DNA from: Rhynchonema sp. JSB1_4
Lineage: Eukaryota > Nematoda > Chromadorea > Monhysterida > Xyalidae
Direction: 5' to 3'
DNA length: 64,000 nt
Assembly (NCBI GenBank): GCA_030248065.1
Contig: JASAMV010003567.1
Location: 62,001-126,000, forward strand
In this document: positions 33,380-42,801 of the stretch, one piece after another
Layout: the number at the start of each line of letters is the position of its first letter
How positions within the stretch are numbered: the first letter of the stretch is position 1
Made by a program: the position numbers and the translations under genes
Notes under the pieces: generated by a model
Seen by the model: only the letters and a program-made list of their open reading frames with translations
What the model was told of the DNA's origin: nothing
The model's database searches: none

Positions 33380-34717
33380 TTGGTCGCACAATGACCATAT
33401 AAGAATTCATCAAATCAATCCTGATTTTCAGGTTCATTCACTCTTAACCACTGGGCTATTTCGTCGGTATCAGTAAAAATAAGACCAACCCCCAAACCAC
33501 TTTTTCGAGAAAAAAGCGTTTGAAGTTGGCCTGACCGCATTTCCAACACGGTTTGGTTCGGTAGGCTGATGTTTGGCATGTCTACGAAAGGGAGCATGCT
33601 GATCATCATAGAAACAAAAGTAGACTTTGAAACATCATATCCAAGTAAAAACAAAGCTATTTGTCGGTTGGTTTTAGTTGACAAAAAAATAAATATAGAC
33701 CAAGCCCCTTGGCGGAGCAGTGGAAAACCGAAAAAAAGCCCAACCCCCATTTTCTCTGCCATTTATTTTTCACCTGCTTGAAAAAGATTTAATACGGGGT
33801 TCATTAAAACGTCTTAAAAGAAGCATTATCATTCAAAACGCTTGTTACAGGGGTGGAAATCGGGCCGGGTTACCTCGGTCCGGCATGACCGGATTCAGAA
33901 AAAGTCAGCCCGGTCCTATCCGGCCCGATTTTTTGGGCCGGGTTTTTCTGATTGTATTTTGAAGCAAACGTCGGGTGTGAAAAGATTGTTTCTGTTTGTT
34001 GAAATCATTGATTACACATTGAAAACATACATAAACAAAAACATCAAAAAGCTTGTCTGTGGGATGCTTCGATCTCGTGGCTCTCACAACCACAGTCAGA
34101 TATGCTTGCCACTGTGCTAAAGACGCCGACAGCCAAGCCGCCTTACGATACGTTATAAACGTAATGATCGGGCCAGCAGCGACGCACTCACCGAGAGAGC
34201 GTAAAGTCCCTATACAACACACACACAGCTGGGGTATTATGCAACAACTCATGTGCTGAAGCAATCTTTTGTGTGTGTGTGTTGGAGTCGCGTGCTTTGG
34301 GGCTTGGTCTTTTTTGTCCGCGAAAATTGCTCCGCCAAGCAACTTGGTTTTCTTTTTCAAAAACAAGAAACTAGACCAACCCCCAACCGGAACTAGCAGG
34401 TGTTTTCAACAGGCTGTAACTCAATGTACATAGCGTTTTGAGACAAAATTTTTGGTGAATGTTTAGAATAGTTTGCCAGCTACACGCTGCACACAAAAAG
34501 GGGGTTGGTCTTTTGGTGGGGGTTGGTCTTAATTTTACTGATACCGACGATTTGTGATTCTCACGATACATTTTCATCTGAAAATAATCCAGCAGACCAC
34601 CCACGTTGCTGCGGGTCTGAAACATTTTGTAGATTGCATGTTTTGTGTGCGATTGCGCAACACACCGTCAGTTTTCATCTTTACGATTCAGGAAAAAAAT
34701 TTGACCAATTCTTATGA
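33380..34717. mobile_element. TTGGTCGCACAATGAC element, split by an insertion
   Basis: The left part (33380-33461) and right part (34554 to about 34717) are homologous to the intact copy at 39865-40271. They are separated by a 1,088-bp insertion with a 4-bp target duplication. The left flank is TA. The right end is lost where a TTAA-family fragment begins. Confidence 0.82.
33462..34549. mobile_element. Nested TIR element with 4-bp ATTT duplication
   Basis: Ends CGTCGGTATCAGTAAAA and TTTTACTGATACCGACG. ATTT is present on both sides (33458-33461 and 34550-34553) and once at the matching empty site in the copy at 39865-40271. Inside are inverted and direct copies of GACCAACCCCC and a GGGCCGGGTT patch. 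No transposase is recognised. Confidence 0.85.
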
Positions 34718-35088
34718 TATTTCGAATTGCAACGAATTGTTCATGCTTAGCTGCTAAATGTTTCGAGGTCTGCTTGTCACGCTGGAACAATTCGTCGAAA
34801 TTCGAAATAAAAAGAAAAGCGAAATTCCATAGTTAGTGGTGTTGCAAGTTTCATGTGAAACATTCATTCGCCTTGACACCTTGTTGATCAAGCAGTTTGC
34901 CTGAATGCGCAGGTATAAATTGGGCTGGTCCGCGGCACACTTTGTTACCGGATGTTCCTCTTGAAGTGCATCTCCCGGTCGCATGCTGCAGATTGGGTTC
35001 TTGGTGCGTGTGAGAGTTTAATAACGCTCTGAACAATATTCAAATGCGTGTAAAGTTTGAAGGCGGTTTGAAATGCGAAAGGCCCCCT
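34718..35088. mobile_element. Partial copy of the TTAA fold-back family
   Basis: Matches one arm of the element at 48061-52320, including CCTGAATGCGCAGGTA and the end GAAATGCGAAAGGCCCCCT, followed by TTAA (35089-35092). The left end appears truncated. Confidence 0.75.
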
Positions 35089-35109
35089 TTAATAAATAAA
35101 TAATGTCAT

Positions 35110-35532
35110 GTGCGAATGAAAATGATTCAGGCTCGATGTCCACCTATGGGTGTCGATGTCCCCCTGATGAGAAAGTATGTGAAGAATACAAAATACAGTT
35201 GCGTGCCAATCGACGAAGAACCGTTGCGGCTTGCCATATCTGACAAATGGGGATCATATACATCGAATCGGCTATCACGAATCACCAACATCGGGGGGAG
35301 ATCAGAAGTGGATAAATACTTTCATTTTGCCCGGATGTTGCCGATGGTGATTCGTGATGGCCGATTCAGAGTACGTGCCCTCCAATTGGTCACTTTCAGC
35401 AAGCAGGAACAACCCAAAGTCGATTGGCTTCCAACTACGCGGCATACGAGGGGGCCATCGGCACCCAGGGTGACATCGGGATTTAATGAACGAAAATGTG
35501 TTTCAGTGCGCCCAGCATCCCGCAAAAACTAA
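35110..35532 (+). other. Possible coding stretch, unassigned
   Basis: A 140-codon open frame with protein-like stretches (VPIDEEPLRLAISDKWGSY, VDKYFHFARMLPMVI). No family recognised and no splice partner found. It could be an exon, or an eroded transposon ORF since it lies between transposon fragments. Confidence 0.22.
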
Positions 35533-35956
35533 CATAATCGCTTTGTTTGAGTGTCTGTTCACGAGCTTTTCGATAATGTCGTCCCTCATTTTGACTGGGA
35601 AGCCGGTTACATAGACGAACCCAGGGTGAGCGGCCATGTTGGAGCACCGTCACAGGCGAACTAAAGTGGTGTTTCATGTTATGTTGAAAAACTATTGTGT
35701 CATCGAAACATTATTCTGATGCGACGTGGCACGCAACTTGGTTTGCAAAGAAAAGACGGACTTATGACCAGACATCAGGGTTGGATTTAAAAAAAGTAAA
35801 AATTCAAAAGCATCAAAATTCAAAGGCATTCAAAAGCATCCACTGTTGTGGTTCACCATGAGGGGAATACCCTATGTATAAAGAGGGTACGGCACTGCAC
35901 GGTACCCAGTCCTGTCATGCTATTTAGGGTTGAATATTCACACATCGGGGCGTGGA

Positions 35957-36115
35957 ATTTTCGAAACAATTTAAGCAAGAGTTCGCTGCAAGGTTCGGTT
36001 GCAAAGCATGAAGAATGTTTGGTGCAGTTTCCAGGAAGTTTGCACCGAGCTTTATCACTGAACTTTACACAGCGAGCTTTCGACCGATCCACACATCGAC
36101 CCTTACACCCAACCA
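35957..36115. repeat. Damaged copy of the GGTGTAAAGGTC MITE family
   Basis: Begins near GGAATTTTCGAAAC and shares the ACCGAGCTTT, CGAGCTTTCGACCGA and CCTTACACCCAAC words with 13824-14053. It breaks off at 36115, where a CAGGGTTG hAT-like end begins. Confidence 0.6.
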
Positions 36116-36420
36116 GGGTTGAAAAAAAATTTATTAGAGCACTATGTTTTTTAAGAACACAAAAAATATTTTTTGAGAACTTTTTCAGTTAGCAAAAGTA
36201 GCGGAAACCCGTTTCAGGTGAAATAAAGGCTCCACATAAAAATGTTTGAAAACTCAAAATTTTTCGTCACACACATACGTATGAAAGCGATTCGGTTACT
36301 GTGTTTCGTGTGCACAGTCCGAGACTGTTATCGCGACTAAGTATTTTCGTTTGCTAAAGCATATTCATTCAACATCACCAATACCATAGGGTAGTGATTA
36401 GTGCCCGTTGCAGATGCAAG

Positions 36421-37157
36421 CAGTGGTTTTTTAAAAAAAAAATTTTTTTTTTTTTATTAAAAAAAAAATTTTTTTTTAATAAAAAAAATTCGTTCCAAAA
36501 GTTAAAAAAAAATTTTTTTTTTATTATTTCAAAATTCGAAAATTTCTCTATTTTTTTGCTCTAAAAGTGCTATTTTTTGCATAAAAATTGCTACTGTTAA
36601 CATCACCCGACCCAACCATGGGTGTATTGGGTGCCATAATCGTTGTTTTGTGGCATCTAGACATAATGCACACACTCACATGGCCTCTCATATAATTACA
36701 CATGTACATGTGACTAGGTGGGCATGCATTTATCCATGCAACAGACCCGAAAGCAGTGATTCGGTGTGATATTCACCCTATATTTACACTGTTTGTCGCA
36801 TATTTGCATTGGTCGTGTACCAAGAGGCAATAGTTTCACCCAAATTTACCGTCTTGAGTGTCACAAAGCCACACCAAGGCACCCACACTAAGTGGGGGAA
36901 GTGTACGGGTGTGTACCTGACTACCGTTGGTACTCATTGACCATTGTTTAGTATTGTTTTCGTGTCGTGAGTGCTTTATATGCACTTACCACACGTTATG
37001 GAAGAAAAATGGTACTATTTTTTGCTTTAGCGCTCATTTTTTTCGTTTCTGGCAGTTTTTGGCTGGAATAAAAAAATTTTTTTTTAAATTAAAAAAAAAA
37101 TTTTTTTTTTAAAAAAAAAATGGGGTTTGAATAAAAAATTTTTTTTATTGACCACTG
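36421..37157. mobile_element. Non-autonomous hAT-like element A, second copy, 8-bp TSD
   Basis: Ends CAGTGGT and ACCACTG. Exact duplications GATGCAAG flank it (36413-36420 and 37158-37165). It is 737 bp, homologous to 25126-25789, and longer mainly because of extended A/T runs near both ends. Confidence 0.95.
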
Positions 37158-37791
37158 GATGCAAGCATGGGTGCTTGCAATAACAACTTTTTAGCTTCAA
37201 CATGGAAATCGTTTTTGCCGGAGACTACGAAAATAAACAAATAGTTCACTCACCAAATTGGCGATCGAACTGACACGGGACAGCCAACAAAAAAGCAACA
37301 CGGGAACGACAAACGGCACAACCTTAGATGAGACGGGGAATAGTTCAGGATTTGATTTCATAAAATCCCACCCGAAGTTTGACGAGCTATAACGCGCCGG
37401 TCTGAAAACGAAAACAAATGCAAATGAGGGTGGTCAATATCAGGGAAATATGAAAAAGCGAGCGAAATGGCACTTTATTTTATTTTGTTTTACGAAAAAG
37501 ATAAATGCAAACTTATGATCTATGATCAGCGCAATATAAACGTGGCCAAAACGTCAGTGTTTAATGTTTCGAACGGTGAGTGACGGATGACGTTGCTTGA
37601 GCTACTGAATGCGAAACATTTTTTCAGGCAACCAGTGGTATTATAGTTTCTGACACAGCGGGTATCCCTGATACATAAAGGTGAATCTACAGTGAAAGGC
37701 ACTCCTTGAAAAACCGGTTTTCAGTCAATCAGATTATGCATACAGGGCATTACAGTAAACAAGCAGCCGAGTCCAGTGCCAACGCACTGGT

Positions 37792-38022
37792 TTACTCCTG
37801 CGAACTGTCAAAAGTCAGTATTCGAGAAATATAGTCAAACACGCCTTGACGCGATGTTTCATTCCAAAGTGCAGCGTGGTGTTTTTTGCATTTGTGGACG
37901 GATTTGCCACGCTGGGCTAGGCCACGTGTGATCGAACCGACCCTCATTTCATCATGACATTTGCCAGTGAACGGGCACTCTGTCTCTGCTAAGTGGCCTT
38001 GGTCAAACAAGTTTTGCTCCAT
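37792..38022 (-). other. Possible C-terminal exon, unassigned
   Basis: A 76-codon minus-strand frame with Cys-containing, protein-like text (CPFTGKCHDEMRVGSIT, KSVHKCKKHHAALWNETSRQ) ending at a stop. No neighbouring exon or family could be identified. Confidence 0.25.
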
Positions 38023-38239
38023 CGCCCATCCACCGAAACCCTGTTGCTTCTTTCTGTGGTGTTACGGTGATTTCAACATTTTGTCTGATGTTGCCCCATC
38101 AAGCTGCCCCATCAAATTCACAAAATGCAATGTTTTTGGGTGCGATCGAAACAAGGAAATTCTGACAAGTTAATGTATACGAGGTATTGTATGCACAGTG
38201 CTGTCGTGTCACAGGCAAAACAGCGAGGGACAAAGTACA

Positions 38240-38410
38240 CATGTTTTCGGCAAAAAAAACAACGGCCACCCACTTAACGGAGATTTGTGTTTATGGCAGT
38301 GTGCCTGAAACTGTCGAAACCCTAGCTCGATTTCTCGACTTCGCGTGTTCGAGGACGCGTTTGCAGGCGACATCTCCGTTATGTGGATGGCCGTTGTTTT
38401 TTTGCGGAAA
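38240..38410. repeat. Small fold-back MITE
   Basis: CAACGGCCACCCACTTAACG on the left pairs with CGTTATGTGGATGGCCGTTG on the right (two mismatches), flanked by CGGCAAAAAAA/TTTTTTTGCGG. Confidence 0.75.
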
Positions 38411-38538
38411 TGCTCGCTGCTGCGTCGTTCATTTCGACCCAAAGAATTTTGTCACCCCCTGTTTTATGTGTGTCTGTCTGTCTGTTTGTCCGTCTTTACC
38501 CACCTGTCGAATTTAGACCTGTCTTTGTTGCTACAAGC

Positions 38539-38785
38539 GAACCAGCCGTGCTTTGCAGACCTCTGAATTCTTACACACTTGAAATGTTTCGGGTTACTGT
38601 GGCCATGTTTCGCGCGGTTAGCCGCTAAACAACACACACACACACACAAACGCGCGCAAATGTTTCATGATGCTGGCTCTTCGCATGCGTGACGTGGCTA
38701 CAGTAACCCGAAACATTTTAGGTGTGTAAGAACTCAGGGTGATACGGTATGGTCTAAGACTGCTAAGTATGGCTGGTTTGCCTTT
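38539..38785. repeat. Fold-back MITE with (CA)n in the loop
   Basis: ATGTTTCGGGTTACTGTGGC and its near-complement GCTACAGTAACCCGAAACAT form the inner arms. The outer arms are AACCAGCCGTGCTTTGCAG and CTAAGTATGGCTGG. A (CA)n run lies at about 38630-38649. Confidence 0.72.
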
Positions 38786-39157
38786 ATGTATTTCGCCGCT
38801 GAATCGCTTGGAATAGAAACATGACATTCCTAAATTATTCATTTGAATACAAGATCCGGAAATACACGATACCGAAGCACCGATAACATTCACGGTCGTT
38901 TTGTGCAGAGCTGCATGTGTTTCTTGGACTTCGGCCGTGAGCCGCACCAGCGATTACCATTTTGACGCGTTGACAACCGTTTGTTCGGCCAGTGATTTGC
39001 ATCAAACCGTACACCCACCAACGTAACCACTGTTTTCATACGCCCACATCGCACTGGTGTTGCAGTGCCTGGGTATGTCGTAAATTATTTGACAACCAGC
39101 GTTTTGGTCTATTGCAACAGGCATCCGCCTCTTCTGGAAACAAAAATTAAACATTAA

Positions 39158-39724
39158 AGTGGGCCTGCCGCTATTGTTTTTTGGGTTTTGGACCTCGGTT
39201 TTTTTATATTAATCGATAGTTAACCTCGGGATGAAGAACATTAACCTTCAAGAACTTCACCAAACTGACGTTTACCCACCGAAATCGATCAACCAACGTG
39301 GCCGCACGGGAACAAATTATCCCAATATTGATGCACTATGTGTGCATGGAAATCAGGATTTCCAAAGCAAAATTCAAATCACAGAGGTGTGGTATAGGCG
39401 GCGCGTTACGGTAAGTTGACAAAACATTTGTTATTTACAAAAGAGCTAATGTTTTATCGGGCTACCGTAACCCGCCGCCTATATCACGCCCCAGTGATTT
39501 TGAATTTCTCTTGTCATTCCTGATGATCATGTGCAAAAGTGCATCAATAGTTTCTATCGGACAGTTTTGTTCCCGATAGACCATCTTGGCGGATCGATTT
39601 CGGTGGGTAATCGCCATTTTCATGAAGTTCGTCAAAACTAATGTTCTTGATCTCGATGCCAACAAACGATATAAGTGAAAAAACCGAGGTCGAAAACCAA
39701 AAAAACAATAGCGGCGGGGCCGCT
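39158..39724. mobile_element. 567-bp TTAA-flanked fold-back element
   Basis: Two arms of about 280 bp, starting AGTGGGCCTGCCGCTATTG and ending with the near-complement CAATAGCGGCGGGGCCGCT, between TTAA sites (39154-39157 and 39725-39728). Nearly the whole element is palindromic, with a short loop around 39430-39455. Confidence 0.85.
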
Positions 39725-39864
39725 TTAAGATTGCTGTGGTCACAGTGTACTGTTGTCAACCACGCATTTCATTTCTTTCACTGTTTTATGAGCAACGCAG
39801 TTCAGACCCTGTGGTGGTGGAATAGCGACTCTCTTTTTGTGCCGACGATTAATGCAACGTGATA

Positions 39865-40271
39865 TTGGTCGCACAATGACTAACCTTAACCACTATGCTA
39901 CTTGTATTTTTGACAAAACATTTTCAGCTAAAAATAATCTAGCAGATCAACCACGTTGCCGCAGGTCTGAAACATTCTCTTAAGAATTGGTCAAATTGTA
40001 AGAGTGGAAGAAATTATAAGAATTGGTCAAATTTTTTTCCTGAATCGTAAAGAGGGAAAGTGACGGGGCAATGACGTTGCGTTGCGTGATCGCACACAAA
40101 GCATGTGGTTAAGAGAATGTTTCAGACCTGCGCCAACGTGGTTGGTCTGCTTGATTATTTTCAGGTGAAAATGTTTTGTGAGAATCACAAATAGCCCAGT
40201 GGTTAAGATTGAATGAACGTGAAAATCAGGATTGATTTTGATGAATTCTTATATAGTCATTGTGCGACCAA
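39865..40271. mobile_element. TTGGTCGCACAATGAC MITE, TA duplication
   Basis: Ends TTGGTCGCACAATGAC and complement, with TA on both sides. Internal arms around AGGTCTGAAACATTCTCTTA are also inverted. This copy carries the undisturbed GGGCTATTTGTGATTC site used to date the insertion at 33462-34549. Confidence 0.88.
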
Positions 40272-40293
40272 TATCTCGATCTTTCAGGTGAAG

Positions 40294-40596
40294 CAAACTT
40301 TTGTGCGCTATAAAATTTGTCGCCATTAAGAAGCCTGTGATGAACTACCCAAATGTGGTCGCCTTGCTGGTTCAGGCTCTATCAGTTTTACCATCGAACG
40401 TGGTTTCGTCTGATTTTAATGATGGTCTGCGTGTAAATACGTACATCGACAGTCCACTAATGGGCGCGTATGTGCACACACTGGCGCGTATGCTGCCCGG
40501 TGGAGAGACGGACAGGTTCGTTGAAGATTACGATGATCCATTCATTGCCAACTTTCAACCGGCGTTCATTCTGCACAAGTGGTCGGCGGAGGGCGG
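40294..40596 (+). other. Possible internal exon, unassigned
   Basis: An open frame with good protein character (KPVMNYPNVVALLVQALSVL, DSPLMGAYVHTLARMLPGG, DYDDPFIANFQPAFILHKW). A possible acceptor (GTGAAG) is at 40288-40293 and a donor (GTATTT) follows CTCT at about 40602. It starts 22 bp past a MITE. The family is not recognised and its partner exons are not resolved. Confidence 0.33.
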
Positions 40597-40769
40597 AATC
40601 TCTGTATTTTATGTGTTTACTCACATTAGGTTGATGACCGACAGCAACTACGACTGCCCAAGTGTCCGTTGACACTTTGCATAAGGGGGAGGCCTCGCCC
40701 CCGACAAAAATGTGTTTCACTGTGCATTATTGAGTTTTCATTTTTTTCACACACGTATCAATGTACATT

Positions 40770-40983
40770 GGGTGGAATTTTCGAAACGGTGTAAAGGTCA
40801 GTTGGGCGCAAAGGTCGGCGTAAAGTTCGGTCGAAAGCTCGGTCGGCGTAGCTCGGTGTAAACGTGAAACATTGCCTGTTAACGTGGAATGTTTCAAGTC
40901 TACACCGAGGTCTATCACACTGAGCTGTCGACCGAGCTTTCCACCGACCCAACTGACATTACACCGTTTAGAAAATATCAGCC
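40770..40983. repeat. 214-bp fold-back MITE, GGTGTAAAGGTC family, ATT duplication
   Basis: Inverted ends around ATTTTCGAAACGGTGTAAAG. ATT lies on both sides (40767-40769 and 40984-40986). Inverted relative to the copy at 13824-14053. Confidence 0.88.
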
Positions 40984-41078
40984 ATTATGTGCAAACACGC
41001 GCTGCTGTCGCGTGTAGTGGTCGCAAGCCCGTGCCTGACTATTACAGTATAACGCCATCTTTGTCGTTGCCAATTGCA

Positions 41079-41201
41079 GATGAGGTCCTGCTGAACGGTG
41101 ACACAAATCTGATGCCGAGCCAACTGTTCTGCGAGTTGATTGAGAGAGGCATGAGACGGTCAATATGCATGTGGACACCAAGACACTTGCCCATCTACTG
41201 A
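41079..41201 (+). other. Possible terminal exon, unassigned
   Basis: A short frame after a good acceptor (CAATTGCAG) reads EVLLNGDTNLMPSQLFCEL and on to a stop at 41199-41201. It may belong with the stretch at 40294, but the phases do not match directly. Confidence 0.22.
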
Positions 41202-42801
41202 ACTAGAAACCTTCATCAAAACGACAAAACGTGATCCTCCACGCACGAGTGTGAATCAGTTTAGAGAACAAAATACTTTCGCACAATTACCAGTTTCTTA
41301 CATTTGAGACTTTGCACTGATCAAGGAATAGACCTGAATTGGAAAATTAGCTAATTCGAAGCATATTTCATGGCATAGCAGTTATCAGCAGCGTTGAGTG
41401 AGACGCACAATCATCGACCCAAAACAGGCGCAACAAAGCTGATGGGACAGATTTTGCTCATGATGAATACCCTGTGTAACGCAGTTGTTCCAGATACTGT
41501 GGGTTTTCAGAGGCATTCTGGTGGTATTGTATTTGGTCTTGTAGCATGCCCGCATTTTCAAAAATCACACGGTACACTCAATTGTGAGAATCAAAACATA
41601 CCGCGGGCAGGTGTGTCCATTGTTTCTGCGCGTTTTCCCTGTTTACGACTGTACCGTAAAAACCTAAATAGAAGGGGGCTCTATTAATTCACGGGGCTCT
41701 ATTCCGGGGGCCTCTATTAATTCACTAACCCGAACCTGAAAAATTGTTCCCAGAAATACCCGCCCCAAAAACCCCTTAAAAGGGGCTTGAAAGGATGTTT
41801 TTTCGCTTGTAATCGCATTTATTCGTGTCTGTTCGTCAATAAGAGGCGATAATTATTACAATATATTATTATTATATTACTCTTATTACAATAAGAGGCG
41901 ACATTACAATAATTAAGTGCGCTCACATAGGACTTTGTTCGATATGATTTCATTGGTGTCGAATCTTTCCAGTGTGAACTATTGTATTGTTTGCATTGTC
42001 TTCTTCACAGGATACACGTCAACTGAAACGTCAACCGATAACAAACAATACACAAATGTTTTTGCACAACAGTGTTGATCGCAGACGACTTGGTCTTTCA
42101 AGGAAGTTAAAAAAGGTGACAACTTCTCCATTAATAATACAAGTGAAGCATCAATGTGCCCTGGTCGTGCAATACATGAAACATCACAATAAATACCACC
42201 AGTATGGTACAGTGTAAATGTACCTAAGTAAGAATGTCTGCACCCTGGTACAATAAAGGCCGTGTTTTTGTGAAGCAGAATGATTAAAACAACTAAATCA
42301 AATTATGTATATCAAACACAAAAAGAGTCTGTTAAAAATAATGAGAAAGATCGATTCAAAAAGCACAACACGAATGATGAGAAGAGAATCACATTTGAAA
42401 GCTCACATTACATTGAAATGATTGTGCACAAAAGTAACGTATAATTGCGGCAGAACGAAATGTGGACCGAATAAACGATTATGCCGGCGAGGTATAAAGG
42501 CAAGTGTGAGAAAAAACGGAATGGAACAGTAAATGTGAAACACGTGCAAAGCTGCAAATCAAAATTATGAAATCCAACAAAAAAGCTTAGCCTCAAATTC
42601 AAACGCTGCATGTAACAGTATGTAACAGACAGTGTACCCTCAGCGAGTGACGTGATCCAGCGAACCATGACATGGACTATGTTCACAACAAAGGTAGGGA
42701 GCACACAAAGTGGTTGCTTGAGAACAAAGTTAATTGTGTCCAAACCACATAGTGAGTTTCACAACACGAATGGTCGCCATAAATCTGTACACAACCTTCA
42801 T
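41202..42801. other. No gene recognised
   Basis: Intergenic DNA. It holds a short tandem CTCTATTAATTCAC repeat at 41677-41730 and TTA-rich stretches near 41850. Open frames at 41394 (plus) and 42408 (minus) lack support. Confidence 0.45.

Noticed and set aside
35776..36200. Further complete hAT elements starting CAGGGTTGG (35776) and CAGGGTTG (36115)
   Set aside because: Only left ends are seen; no matching right end with an 8-bp duplication was found, so they are at most fragments.
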